This document shows, piece after piece, positions 14,951-23,036 of a stretch of 41,608 bases of DNA. Both the position numbers and the translations under genes were made by a program. Each line of letters starts with the position of its first letter. Within the stretch, counting starts at the first letter, position 1. The notes beneath the pieces are model-generated. The model was given only the letters and a program-made list of their open reading frames with translations. It did no database searches and was not told the origin of the DNA. The stretch is from a virus: positions 1 through 41,608 of IMG/VR virus record IMGVR_UViG_3300018719_000029, one strand, 5' to 3'.

Positions 14951-15235
14951 TTAAGGTGTTGGCACCCAATCAAGCACTGCACGGTACTTAACCTTGGCCT
15001 TTGTGAACACGATGAACTCATATTTCCCTGCTGGGTTCGTTTCTTTAAACCACAGCGTTTCATCAGCATTCGGGACCAGGTTAACCCCATCGCGGGTGAT
15101 ATAAATCAAGTTGTTTTCTGCGAGGGAAATTCTCGCTCCGCTTGAATCCTTCAGTTCGAACTCAACGTGATTTACTCCGTTGTGCTCTCCCTCTTGCCCC
15201 GTTGGATTCCATGTCGCCTCAAGCGGAGGTGTTAA
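14951..15235 (-). CDS. Tail tube C-terminal Ig-like extension (-1 frameshift)
   Basis: A 94-residue frame without its own start, reached by -1 slippage at C CCA AAT (15235-15241) in the last codons of the tail tube gene. It begins LTPPLEATWNPTGQEGEHNG and ends LDWVPTP. It aligns end to end without gaps with the capsid extension at 17455-17739, about 56 of 94 residues identical. Length, beta-strand pattern and attachment by frameshift fit the phage Ig-like/Big domain decorations, which may bind carbohydrate or cell surface. The fused protein would be 283 residues. Confidence 0.8.
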   Translation of the reverse strand, partial: LTPPLEATWNPTGQEGEHNGVNHVEFELKDSSGARISLAENNLIYITRDGVNLVPNADETLWFKETNPAGKYEFIVFTKAKVKYRAVLDWVPTP

Positions 15236-15801
15236 TTTGGGAGGTATACCGTATCGAAGAATTTGCTTAAGAATTCGGTTGTAACTCCTGCATCACCGTC
15301 AGTTACAGAGTACTGCCAGCGCTCATCCGTAGAGCGCGAGATAAACGTCGCGTTAAGGGTAGGCGTTTGGTATGCCGGTGTATCTGCCTTCGTATTGGCC
15401 TCCTCGGACCCGAGAGTAAAGCGGCCCTTATACAGCCATACATACCGGAACTTGCCGTTAGAAAGGCGACGACGGTAACCAAGGGCTACATACGGGCCCA
15501 AGTCCGTGGACCTTTTATCAAGGCCTCCGTTATCATCAATCGTATGACCGAGCAAAATAGCTTGATCCTCCGTTGCAACCTCGGCCACATTGAGGGTTAC
15601 AGCCACATCACCCATCGAACTTACAGTGTCATATGCCATATCATCAGCGTATAGGGTTGCACTATTAACCGTTGGTGTGATGGTCGCCTGAATAGCCCCG
15701 GGAATACGTTTAGGGACCCCATATGTTTCGGTTACTTCGTCAGACATTACGGCATAGTACAACGAATCTAAGCCGACAGGAATTTGTTTCTTTCCAGCCA
15801 T
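15232..15801 (-). CDS. Major tail (tube) protein
   Basis: A 189-residue tube subunit of the phi13/TP901-type family: MAGKKQIPVGLDSLYYAVMSDEVTETYG near the start, then beta-rich repeats (AIQATITPTVNSATLYADDMAYDT... VALGYRRRLSNGKFRYVWLYKGRF) and DGDAGVTTEFLSKFFDTVYLPN at the end. Hexamers of it stack to make the tail tube. I chose the ATG at 15801 (GGGAG upstream) over one seven codons earlier. A -1 shift at the last codons adds the 94-residue domain. A terminator at 15826-15846 lies before it. Confidence 0.9.
   Translation of the reverse strand: MAGKKQIPVGLDSLYYAVMSDEVTETYGVPKRIPGAIQATITPTVNSATLYADDMAYDTVSSMGDVAVTLNVAEVATEDQAILLGHTIDDNGGLDKRSTDLGPYVALGYRRRLSNGKFRYVWLYKGRFTLGSEEANTKADTPAYQTPTLNATFISRSTDERWQYSVTDGDAGVTTEFLSKFFDTVYLPN
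15235..15241 (-). promoter_or_regulatory. -1 slippery heptamer of the tail tube gene
   Basis: C CCA AAT in phase, directly before the TAA stop of the zero frame. A weak CCTC-CGCTT-GAGG stem (15217-15229) begins 5 bases downstream. The same heptamer class (C CCA AAY) is used in the chaperone gene. Confidence 0.75.
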
Positions 15802-15825
15802 TTTTTCACTCTCCCATTTCAAATT

Positions 15826-15846
15826 AAAAAAGACCCGTTTGGGGTC
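15826..15846 (-). terminator. Terminator upstream of the tail tube gene
   Basis: Minus strand GACCC-CAAAC-GGGTC hairpin followed by six T. It lies between the tail terminator gene (stop at 15861) and the tail tube SD, so the tube gene probably has its own promoter or relies on read-through. Confidence 0.7.
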
Positions 15847-15860
15847 GTTTTGTTGTGTGA

Positions 15861-16229
15861 TTATTCTGTTTCCAGCAGCACCGTGCGGTACCGCAGTGAT
15901 TTATGATAGACCTGTACGTCTTTTTCGTACTGATCCGTTGCCAGCGTCCGACCCCATCCATGTTCCTTCATGGTCCGGTCCACCTCACCGGAAATAGCCG
16001 ACGTGCTTTCCTTTGACCATACGTCGATTTGAATGATCACTTCGGACGCATACGCACGATCATCAGCAAAATACCGATCGAGGTTCGTCACTTCAAAAAA
16101 TGTTATCCGTGGATATCCATGCGCCTCTGGAGCTACAAGTTGATAAATATGCTCGCCTCCAAGCAGTGAAACAAGGGTTGCATTCGACAAAAGGGCGCTT
16201 CGGACGCTCTTTTTTACATCGGTAATCAT
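15861..16229 (-). CDS. Tail terminator / DUF3168-like protein
   Basis: A 122-residue protein of the gp17/DUF3168 group, with the typical run VKKSVRSALLSNATLVSLLGG... HGYPRITFFEVTN... VIIQIDVWSKEST... YRTVLLE. It caps the growing tail tube and joins it to the head. It overlaps the gp10-like gene by 4 bases and precedes the tail tube gene, the normal order. Confidence 0.85.
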   Translation of the reverse strand: MITDVKKSVRSALLSNATLVSLLGGEHIYQLVAPEAHGYPRITFFEVTNLDRYFADDRAYASEVIIQIDVWSKESTSAISGEVDRTMKEHGWGRTLATDQYEKDVQVYHKSLRYRTVLLETE

Positions 16230-16612
16230 CCGCCTTTCAGCCCCCCTTTGAATGCATCAACCAAGACCTGAAGCGCTTGGGACCGACGGGCACGGAAAGC
16301 AGGATCTTTGTACGGCTGCGCGGCCATTTTTGAAGTCCCAAACTCTAGGAAGTGCCCCCGCCAACTCGTCTTTTTGGATTGTCGGACAAGAACATATTTC
16401 ATCCCGTCTTTTCGAGCCACCCGAGATACATAAATGTCATCGCGAATATGCGGCCCCTGGTCCGAAACTGCGACTATTGACCTTTCCTCTTGGGCAATGA
16501 GTTCTCCGGCCTCTCTTAACGCCTTACTCTCAACCTTAGCCGAGGCTTCCCCAAGACGGCGGCGGATGTCGGCAAGAAAAGCGTCTACGCCTTGCAATTC
16601 TATGCCGCTCAT
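16226..16612 (-). CDS. HK97 gp10-like head-tail/tail completion protein
   Basis: A 128-residue protein with the HK97-gp10 pattern: IELQGVDAFLADIRRRLGEASAKVESKALREAGELI, a central basic beta region, then GHFLEFGTSKMAAQPYKDPAFRA, the family signature. It belongs to the head-tail interface. It overlaps both neighbours by 4 bases. Confidence 0.9.
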   Translation of the reverse strand: MSGIELQGVDAFLADIRRRLGEASAKVESKALREAGELIAQEERSIVAVSDQGPHIRDDIYVSRVARKDGMKYVLVRQSKKTSWRGHFLEFGTSKMAAQPYKDPAFRARRSQALQVLVDAFKGGLKGG

Positions 16613-16983
16613 CCATCCTCACGCTCCATTACCATGATCCAAGTTTCAGTACCGTCACCCTGAATATCATCTAAAACGGCCTTGATGTCGTAAATTCGGT
16701 CAACTTCTTTTTCGCCGACCGTCTTTTTACCGTGAATAACACGCATATCCGCAGTGACACCGGTACGAAATCTGATTTCAAGTTGAAGCATTTTGTCCAC
16801 GTTTAAACCGTCGGCCTGAAAGGTTTCCCTCCACCTGGAGGTCAGGGGCTTACGTGCAGCCCAAAGTGTCATCCAATCAGCCCAAACGCTCTTGGAAATG
16901 CCTTCGTCGTCAGTGACAGTTTGTTTACTCTGTATCCGAATCCTGCGGTTGTACTTTTTCGGATTTGTCAGCTTCTGTGCCAT
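16609..16983 (-). CDS. Head-tail adaptor (SPP1 gp16-like head closure)
   Basis: A 124-residue protein of the phage_H_T_join family: NRRIRIQSKQTVTDDEGISKSVWADWMTLWAARKPLTSRWRE... RVIHGKKTVGEKEVDRIYDIKAV. It closes the connector after packaging and receives the tail. The ATG at 16983 is preferred to a GTG three codons earlier because of GGCGGGTG upstream. It overlaps the small gene before it by about 59 bases in another frame. Confidence 0.85.
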   Translation of the reverse strand: MAQKLTNPKKYNRRIRIQSKQTVTDDEGISKSVWADWMTLWAARKPLTSRWRETFQADGLNVDKMLQLEIRFRTGVTADMRVIHGKKTVGEKEVDRIYDIKAVLDDIQGDGTETWIMVMEREDG

Positions 16984-17170
16984 GCGGTTCACCCGCCTCT
17001 ACTTGCCCCGATTTGGCCCGGCCTCTTGACTTGATCTCTTGCCCGATCCAACCGCCATTTTGCAGTTTTTCAATACGCTCCTTGTTGGAGGATTCGAACT
17101 TACTGCCGATTTCGTAGATATCAGAGGTTTCACGGTCCCGGAATTTCTTTAAAACCGGATATTTCGCCAT
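16925..17170 (-). CDS. Small connector-region protein, unknown
   Basis: An 81-residue protein. Residues 1-45 (KYPVLKKFRDRETSDIYEIGSKFESSNKERIEKLQNGGWI) look like the short 'YP-V-K-F-D-...-Y-GD' capsid-region proteins found between capsid and connector genes; the rest is a charged, disordered tail. GGGGTGA lies 8 bases before the ATG at 17170; a GTG at 17179 that overlaps the preceding stop is an alternative. Confidence 0.65.
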   Translation of the reverse strand: MAKYPVLKKFRDRETSDIYEIGSKFESSNKERIEKLQNGGWIGQEIKSRGRAKSGQVEAGEPHGTEADKSEKVQPQDSDTE

Positions 17171-17175
17171 ACTTA

Positions 17176-17448
17176 TCACCCCGTTTTCAGTTGCAAAATG
17201 ATCGATATAAGAGAAAAATTCACTTCATCGATCTTGATACCTGGGTTGCGGTTCTCGTAGTTCAAAGCGACAAGAAGCATGACCGCCAGTTGATATTTGG
17301 CGGTCTCCTTCTTGTCTGCCGGTACTCCCGCTTCGGCCAGGTATTCTTCCGCCGAGGACATCAAAAAAGCGAGGTAATCATCATCCTCGCTGCCATCAAT
17401 CCTCAAATGCGATTTTAAAAGATCAATACTTAGCGGCATCTTATCCAC
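17176..17448 (-). CDS. Head-tail connector (gp6-like)
   Basis: A 90-residue protein of the phage_connect_1/gp6 family: SIDLLKSHLRIDGSEDDDYLAFLMSSAEEYLAEAGV then a helix and KYQLAVMLLVALNYENRNPG. Twelve or thirteen copies form a ring under the portal. It starts 7 bases after the stop of the capsid extension frame. Confidence 0.9.
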   Translation of the reverse strand: MDKMPLSIDLLKSHLRIDGSEDDDYLAFLMSSAEEYLAEAGVPADKKETAKYQLAVMLLVALNYENRNPGIKIDEVNFSLISIILQLKTG

Positions 17449-17454
17449 CCCTTT

Positions 17455-17739
17455 CTATGGGGTCGGGACCCAATCCAGCGTCGCGGCGTACAATTTACTG
17501 CTAACGGTCAGCACTTCAAATGCGTACTTACCCGCCGGGTTGTTGTCGCTGAACCAAAGTGTCTCCTGATCATCCGGCGCTAGGTCCTTACCGTCTTTCT
17601 TGATATACACCACCGCTCCAGCAGCGAGGGAAATACGGGCTCCTCCTCCATCCAACAGTTCGAACTCGGTGTGATTCACACCATTATGTTCTCCCTCTCG
17701 GCCTGTTGGTTTAAATGTTGCGGGAGAAGGAGTTACGCC
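17455..17739 (-). CDS. Capsid C-terminal Ig-like extension (-1 frameshift)
   Basis: A 94-residue frame reached by -1 slippage at A AAA AAG (17739-17745) near the end of the major capsid gene. It begins GVTPSPATFKPTGREGEHNG and ends LDWVPTP. It is homologous to the tail tube extension over its full length with no gaps. The open frame continues upstream only as out-of-phase capsid sequence and there is no SD, so independent translation is unlikely. The fused capsid protein would be 472 residues; a minority of subunits would carry the domain on the particle surface. Confidence 0.82.
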   Translation of the reverse strand, partial: GVTPSPATFKPTGREGEHNGVNHTEFELLDGGGARISLAAGAVVYIKKDGKDLAPDDQETLWFSDNNPAGKYAFEVLTVSSKLYAATLDWVPTP

Positions 17740-18872
17740 TTTTTTGCGATACGGAATGCGGATTTCAGAAGCAGTTGTTGGTCGAACCATGCAGTCAGTA
17801 CAAACAGATAGTCGCCAGATTTTACGTCTTTGTCTGTTTCATAAATCAAGGAACCGTCATAGTTCAAGCGCGCGTAACTGAAATCACCGACGATAGGATC
17901 AACGGCGGAGTCAGAGAAGACTACCGGTTTGCCTAGGACTTGCTCCGGCTGTGCATTGTACAGCGTAGTACTTCCGTTAGCCAAAGTCTCGATGATATCC
18001 ATGTAGTCGGCGTAACGCATAACAATCTTGGCTCTTTCCCGATAATCTTCGTGCAAATCGGCGATTGCGGCCTTGATTGCCTTGTACAGATCAGCGCCCG
18101 TTACCTGTTTAACAGCATTCTGAGTAGAGTAAAACGACATGTGCTCTTCTCCTGCTTTCGGGGTAGTGGCAAATGATACTTTCTTTTCCTTTGCGGCCAG
18201 ACCGGAACGAAGCGCGTTCTCCACATAGTTCACCAGATCCAGATCAGAGCCGTGAATGACAGTGTCAGAAATAGCAGCAAAAATTTTAAACTTGTTGCGT
18301 CCGAAAGTTACTTTATCCCCGGTCAGTGCAAGTTCCTTCGCTGTTTGTTCATCTGTAATGAAGTCGTCATCTGCGATGGAATAAGCGATTTTCGGCAACT
18401 CAAGCCCTTTGATATTGGACATTCCGATCACATTGCGGAGTGGATTGGTTGTGAGTGGTTCGGAAATCAACTCATTGCTAAGGTTGGTCGGCAAAAAGTT
18501 TTCTCCGCCCGTTCCGTTGCCAGTAGGAATTGCGCGCAACGCGTTCAATGCATCTTGTGAAACTGGACGCCCCTGAATTGTTGCACGGATGAATTCAGCC
18601 TTTGCAGCAATCAGTTTCTCCTTATCATTACCGGCAGCGAAAACAGGGTTTTCACGATTCAACTTTGCTTGCTGCTCCTTTTCCATCTTGTCGTGCTGCT
18701 CTTTCAACAGATCAAAGCGATCCTGCAAGTCGTTCTTCTCGCTTTTCAGATCATTAATTTCGTTCATTGGCACGGAAGGGTTCGCCAATTTGTCGACCAG
18801 TTGGTTTTCGATATTTTGCAGTTGAGCGCCTACTGTTGCCATTTTGTTTTTCAATTCAAACAGTGTATTCAT
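17733..18872 (-). CDS. Major capsid protein, HK97 fold
   Basis: A 379-residue protein. Residues 1-70 are a coiled-coil delta/scaffold domain (LQNIENQLVDKLANPSVPMNEINDLKSEKNDLQDRF). From about residue 100 the HK97 fold begins (NGTGGENFLPTNLSNELISEPLTTNPLRNVIGMSNI), with the later segments GKPVVFSDSAVDPIVGDFSYARLNYDG and VLTAWFDQQLLLKSAFRIAKKA typical of phage capsids. The delta domain should be removed by the protease encoded just upstream. GGGGGATTG precedes the ATG. A -1 shift at the end produces the longer form. Confidence 0.93.
   Translation of the reverse strand: MNTLFELKNKMATVGAQLQNIENQLVDKLANPSVPMNEINDLKSEKNDLQDRFDLLKEQHDKMEKEQQAKLNRENPVFAAGNDKEKLIAAKAEFIRATIQGRPVSQDALNALRAIPTGNGTGGENFLPTNLSNELISEPLTTNPLRNVIGMSNIKGLELPKIAYSIADDDFITDEQTAKELALTGDKVTFGRNKFKIFAAISDTVIHGSDLDLVNYVENALRSGLAAKEKKVSFATTPKAGEEHMSFYSTQNAVKQVTGADLYKAIKAAIADLHEDYRERAKIVMRYADYMDIIETLANGSTTLYNAQPEQVLGKPVVFSDSAVDPIVGDFSYARLNYDGSLIYETDKDVKSGDYLFVLTAWFDQQLLLKSAFRIAKKA
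17739..17745 (-). promoter_or_regulatory. -1 slippery heptamer of the capsid gene
   Basis: A AAA AAG in correct phase, two codons before the zero-frame TAA (17733-17735). This is among the most efficient -1 slippery sequences in bacteria. I see no strong downstream hairpin. Confidence 0.75.
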
Positions 18873-18874
18873 TT

Positions 18875-19609
18875 TTACAATCCCCCTAGGATATCAGTTA
18901 TTTTTTCGAGGTTTTCTTTCGATTCAGCCAGCATTTTTTGCCGTTCTGAGTCAGGCATCACGTTGTTTTCAGTCTTGATGAGTGCGCTTTTGATCGATTC
19001 AGGCACGTTTTTGAACCTGCTAAGCAGTTCCGCGTCTACGCTGGCAGCGATCTCTTTCGCCTCGACGACTTGATCACACAAACCATATTCAAGGCATTCC
19101 TGGGCCGTGAGCCAGGTTTCATCGTCCAAGAGCTCCACAAGCTTTTCGCGCGATAGCTTATCGCCCGTCTTTCCAAGGTAGGCTTCCATGATGCTTTCGC
19201 GGATTCTATCCAGGTCGTCTGCCTGTTTTCTCAATTCCTGCGCATTCCCCATGGCCAATGTCCATGGATTATGAACCATCATCATGGCATTCCGGGGCAT
19301 AATTACGTTGTCAGCAGCCATCGGAATCACACTGGATATACTCGCAGCGATTCCGTCGACGTGAGCGTTGACCCTGGCCTTATGGCGTTTCAAGATGGTG
19401 TAAATCGCTTGCCCTTGGAATACGGACCCGCCGGGAGAGTTAATATACACATTTAGAGTGTGGATGTCTCCAAGGGCGTCAAGTTCGTCCTTAAAGCTTT
19501 GCGCCGTGGTCTCGGAGTCGTCCCATTTGTACGAAACAATATCACCGTAGATGTATAACTCACCGGTCCCGTTTACAGCATTTTTGAAGTCCCAAAATTG
19601 TTTTTTCAC
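18875..19609 (-). CDS. ClpP-like prohead protease
   Basis: A 244-residue serine protease of the S14/ClpP group that matures the head. NSPGGS (57-62) forms the oxyanion region, GIAASISS carries nucleophile Ser90, MMMVHNP carries His113, and Asp163 in DDETWLTA completes the triad. The tail from about 190 is helical and probably scaffold-like. The start is GTG, overlapping the portal stop (GTGA), with GGAGGTG upstream. Its place between portal and capsid is standard. Confidence 0.93.
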   Translation of the reverse strand: MKKQFWDFKNAVNGTGELYIYGDIVSYKWDDSETTAQSFKDELDALGDIHTLNVYINSPGGSVFQGQAIYTILKRHKARVNAHVDGIAASISSVIPMAADNVIMPRNAMMMVHNPWTLAMGNAQELRKQADDLDRIRESIMEAYLGKTGDKLSREKLVELLDDETWLTAQECLEYGLCDQVVEAKEIAASVDAELLSRFKNVPESIKSALIKTENNVMPDSERQKMLAESKENLEKITDILGGL

Positions 19610-20841
19610 TGTGATTTCACCTCCTTCCCGGTCCTCAAAGGATCATCAATTGGCGCTAAATCTTTGCTCATGTAAAGCTTGTCTCCACCTTCCGCAGGAG
19701 GCAGTTCTTCAAAAGCACGTACCTCGTTTGGCTTGAACCATCCTGAACGGATGCCTTTGAAGTAAAACTCTCCCCTAGTCCGTGTATCGCCACGCAAAAA
19801 AGCGCCCTGATTGAACTTGAAATAAAGTCCCCTTCGGCGCTCTTCTGGAGTAAGCAATTTGCGATTGAATTCCTGTTCATATTGGCGAAGAATAGGCATA
19901 AGCGTGTTTTGCACAAAGTCCAACGATAACTGCTCCATGCTGTTGTAACTGACTCCGTCAGTCTGACCAAGCATATGAACCGGCATATTGTAGACCATGG
20001 CAACCCGGGCTTTGGTGATTTTTTCGACTTCAAACACCTTGGAATCAATAAAGCTCCTCTGGATGGGAGAAATGTCAACTCCCGATTCCTGAATGATGAC
20101 CCCGCCGTTATCCTTGTAGAACTGCTTAAAGTTATCCAGGATTTCTTTCTTTTTTTCTGCTGATAAGTGCGTTGCCATCTTAAGAACGAACGATGCTTTC
20201 ACCGCCATATCCATCGAATCAAGGCTGAATTGACGCACTTTTTGATCAAAATCAACAGTATTTTGAAGGACATCTATCGGGCTGATACCCTTGTAACCCA
20301 CAGAGTTGTATGCGATCGTCTGCCCAGTAGCTGCAATGTGTTTGACATGAATCATGTCCATGTTATGCACGTAATACAGACCTGCCGGAGCATCAATCTG
20401 ATACCATAATTCTCCTGTCTTTTCTTCAATGACAGGTTCAACTCGGGATGGATCTAGGAGTAATAACTGTTCTACCTGGAATCTGATGTTGTACATCTTG
20501 AGTGCATATCCATTCCCGTAGGTGTCGCGCATTACCTCCAGCGTTCGAATGAAGTCAAAACTCGTCATGTTCTTATTTGGGGAGTTAGCCACCAAATCCG
20601 AGACATGGTTGTTCACTACCGAGAAGTCTTGATATAACTTTACCGGCAGGCTGGCCATCGCATTCGATAACCTGGAAACAGCCGCAAAGATCGTTTCGTT
20701 ATTCGCCAATATATTACTTGTCCTGGTCGCGAATATGTTGCTTGGCGAGAACCATTTCGTAAAGTTGTACCCATCACCGCTATACTTATTTCGTAGTGCA
20801 TCCCAGGCTATTTTGAGTCTGCTTTTCAATTTCAGTTTCAT
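19606..20841 (-). CDS. Portal protein, HK97 family
   Basis: A 412-residue portal. Recognisable parts: NNETIFAAVSRLSNAMASLPVKLYQ near residue 50, LLLDPSRVEPVIEEKTGELWYQI, HVKHIAATGQTIAYNSVGYKGISPIDVL, and the C-terminal GWFKPNEVRAFEELPPAEGGD that ends most HK97 portals. The dodecamer forms the DNA channel and docks the terminase. The ATG at 20841 overlaps the terminase stop by one base; a GTG at 20844 is the alternative. The SD (AAGGGGG) is unusually close to either. Confidence 0.93.
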   Translation of the reverse strand: MKLKLKSRLKIAWDALRNKYSGDGYNFTKWFSPSNIFATRTSNILANNETIFAAVSRLSNAMASLPVKLYQDFSVVNNHVSDLVANSPNKNMTSFDFIRTLEVMRDTYGNGYALKMYNIRFQVEQLLLLDPSRVEPVIEEKTGELWYQIDAPAGLYYVHNMDMIHVKHIAATGQTIAYNSVGYKGISPIDVLQNTVDFDQKVRQFSLDSMDMAVKASFVLKMATHLSAEKKKEILDNFKQFYKDNGGVIIQESGVDISPIQRSFIDSKVFEVEKITKARVAMVYNMPVHMLGQTDGVSYNSMEQLSLDFVQNTLMPILRQYEQEFNRKLLTPEERRRGLYFKFNQGAFLRGDTRTRGEFYFKGIRSGWFKPNEVRAFEELPPAEGGDKLYMSKDLAPIDDPLRTGKEVKSQ

Positions 20842-22598
20842 CACCCCCTTAGCAGGTCATTAATAGAAATCACCTGAACATCACCGGTTGGTTCTGGTCT
20901 TGACAACTTCTTCATGACATCGGTGTGAGCATTCAAAAAGGCCGCAAAACCGTCTATTTTACGGTAGCGACCTATTTTTGCCGGTATTTTATTGCGGTTT
21001 CGGTCCTCGACCATTTTCACGTTGTTAACGTACCAACGGAAAAGCCGGTTGTTGTTGAAAATAACATTGCCGTCCAAGAACCGTTCTTTCACATCATCTA
21101 CCGCCGGGCCAAGAGTAAGATAACCTTGTCGCACGACTTCCATATTAAACCCCTTGGCAGTTAGCGACTCAACCAAACCCGTAGCCTTTGCGGGGTCGAA
21201 AGTAATCTTTTCGATTATGAACTTCTTGGATTGTTCTTCAAACCACTCTCCAACAAGCTCTTTTCGGATGTACTCATCTTTAACGATTGTCAGCAATCCC
21301 AACTCTTCGTACTCTCTGTACGGGATCTTCTCATTCTCCAGCAGCACTTTCTTATAAGGCACCCAAGAGTGAGACAATACCGCAACTTCGCCAGTTTCAA
21401 CAAGAGGGAATTCTAGACAAGCACTCGTGAAGTCCTCTGTATCAGATAAGTCGAAGCCCCCGACGCACGGAACAGTTACCAAATGGTCAAAGTCGATTTC
21501 CTTGTTGTTTTTCTTAAGCGTTTCAAAATCAAGGAACGATTCTTCTGAACTATTAACGAACATATTGAACTTCTTTGTGATAAAATCGTTTCGTTCCGAT
21601 GGTACGCGCTTCGCTTTCTCCCAGTCCTCTATCATGTCCTGGAGCTTTAACGATACTCCGATGTTTGGATTAGCCTTTATCCACATATCCGGTTGTTCAA
21701 ACTCTGATTCGTCATCCAACTCGGCTATATAGTAAAACGTCCTCTCATCCGATTGTTCTGCATGCACTCCATTCAAAACATCATCGCCCTGCTCGTAATA
21801 AGTTACAAGCGGGCCATCCAATTGATATCCGGCAGTAGAAATGTAAATTAGCAGCGGTTGGTCCCGGGAACCACGAGAGTTTTTGATAACGTTGATTAGC
21901 TTGTAATCTTTGTACTCGTGGATTTCGTCAAACACACCAATATGTGTATTTAAACCATCCAGCTTTTCCGAGTCCGAAGCCTGCGGTTCAATTTTGGAAA
22001 AGGTTTTGTCAAAATGGATTGCATCACGTAACGGACGAAATCTTTGCCGTAACTTCGGAGACGCTTTGACCATTGCTTTCGCTTCGTCAAACAGTAACCG
22101 CGCCTGCTTCATGGAGTTGGCAAGCAACGGTATGTCGGCCCCGTTTTCCCCATCCTTGCTAACTCCATACAAGGATACCCCGGAAATGAGCGTCGTTTTC
22201 CCGTTCTTCCGACCAACAAAAATAAGGCCCTCCTTAAAGCGCCTTAATCCCGTATCCTTATGAACCCATCCGAACAAGCTCCCCAATACAAAATGCTGCC
22301 ACGGTTGTAAAATGAGTTGTTTGAAGTTACCTTTTGACGGCTTGCAGTACTTCTCAATAAAACGGATAGGCCTGTGGGCTTTTTCCTCATCGAAAACATA
22401 AGGGAATTTCTCTGTTCCCGCCCTCTCCAAATCTCTAAGATGCCGTTTACAAGCTAGAATCACCTTTTTACTGGCGATTATATTACCGGCTACAACTTGT
22501 TCGGCGTACCAGGTGGCGAGCAATATTGATGATGGATTATTTAAAACATGAATGATTCCAGTTTTAGAAGTCTTCGAAGTCGTCTTCTTCATCGCCAT
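20841..22598 (-). CDS. terL: Terminase large subunit
   Basis: A 585-residue packaging motor. The ATPase half has Walker A GRKNGKTT (129-136) and Walker B VFDEIHE (222-228). The nuclease half starts near 400 with GGFDLSDTEDFTS and continues to KIDGFAAFLNAHTDVMK. This is the HK97/P27-associated TerL type that cuts at cos. It overlaps the small subunit gene by 35 bases in another frame, so initiation is probably coupled. Products: ATP-driven DNA translocation and end cutting. Confidence 0.95.
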   Translation of the reverse strand: MAMKKTTSKTSKTGIIHVLNNPSSILLATWYAEQVVAGNIIASKKVILACKRHLRDLERAGTEKFPYVFDEEKAHRPIRFIEKYCKPSKGNFKQLILQPWQHFVLGSLFGWVHKDTGLRRFKEGLIFVGRKNGKTTLISGVSLYGVSKDGENGADIPLLANSMKQARLLFDEAKAMVKASPKLRQRFRPLRDAIHFDKTFSKIEPQASDSEKLDGLNTHIGVFDEIHEYKDYKLINVIKNSRGSRDQPLLIYISTAGYQLDGPLVTYYEQGDDVLNGVHAEQSDERTFYYIAELDDESEFEQPDMWIKANPNIGVSLKLQDMIEDWEKAKRVPSERNDFITKKFNMFVNSSEESFLDFETLKKNNKEIDFDHLVTVPCVGGFDLSDTEDFTSACLEFPLVETGEVAVLSHSWVPYKKVLLENEKIPYREYEELGLLTIVKDEYIRKELVGEWFEEQSKKFIIEKITFDPAKATGLVESLTAKGFNMEVVRQGYLTLGPAVDDVKERFLDGNVIFNNNRLFRWYVNNVKMVEDRNRNKIPAKIGRYRKIDGFAAFLNAHTDVMKKLSRPEPTGDVQVISINDLLRG

Positions 22599-22881
22599 TC
22601 ACAACCTTTTTACGCTGGGCAGGCGTCAGTCCGAGAGACTTCAAGAGATTATTAAGCGTCTGGACAGTCTTGGTCAACTCGATCGCTAGCGGATTTTTAA
22701 CCAAATTTGTAGCTCCAGCCTTATTTGTATACTCGTACATAAGAGGGTTGTCTTTTATTTCGTCTTTCAGCCTCCTATAAAACTCGTGCGTCTCAATGTA
22801 TAGCTTTATCAATTCCTCATCGGATTCTTGGTAGTTATCACCGAGATATTCCCTCACGCTTTTTGCCGTTGGTCCTGCCAT
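22564..22881 (-). CDS. terS: Terminase small subunit, P27 family
   Basis: A 105-residue protein of the P27/phage_terminase_4 family: DEELIKLYIETHEFYRRLKDEIKDNPLMYEYTNKAGATNLVKNPLAIELTKTVQTLNNLLKSLGLTPAQRKKV. It recognises the packaging site and recruits TerL. AAAGGGGGT precedes the ATG. The intergenic region just upstream lies between it and an HNH endonuclease, a typical place for cos. Confidence 0.92.
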   Translation of the reverse strand: MAGPTAKSVREYLGDNYQESDEELIKLYIETHEFYRRLKDEIKDNPLMYEYTNKAGATNLVKNPLAIELTKTVQTLNNLLKSLGLTPAQRKKVVNGDEEDDFEDF

Positions 22882-23036
22882 CTGGGTTACCCCCTTTCAT
22901 GAAAATTTTATCCGCGCGGAAAACGCAGGAGGCACGCCGGTCCCCAACGAAATGAACATAGACTTCCTTGGGAGGGGGGGTACATCGATTCAGGTGCCAT
23001 CCCACTCCTTTTAGCCGCTTCAAGCGCCAAATCAAT
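22882..23036. other. Candidate cos region
   Basis: A 155-base non-coding stretch between the HNH and small terminase genes. It includes a run of eight G (plus strand, near 22973-22980) and GC-rich segments such as CCGCGCGG (22912-22920). In HK97-type phages with P27 small subunits and an adjacent HNH protein the cohesive-end site is usually here. I cannot place the exact cut. Confidence 0.4.

Noticed and set aside
17455-17790. Reading the capsid extension frame as an independent gene
   Set aside because: The first 17 residues are out-of-phase capsid sequence, there is no SD at any start, and a slippery heptamer lies exactly where a -1 shift is needed.
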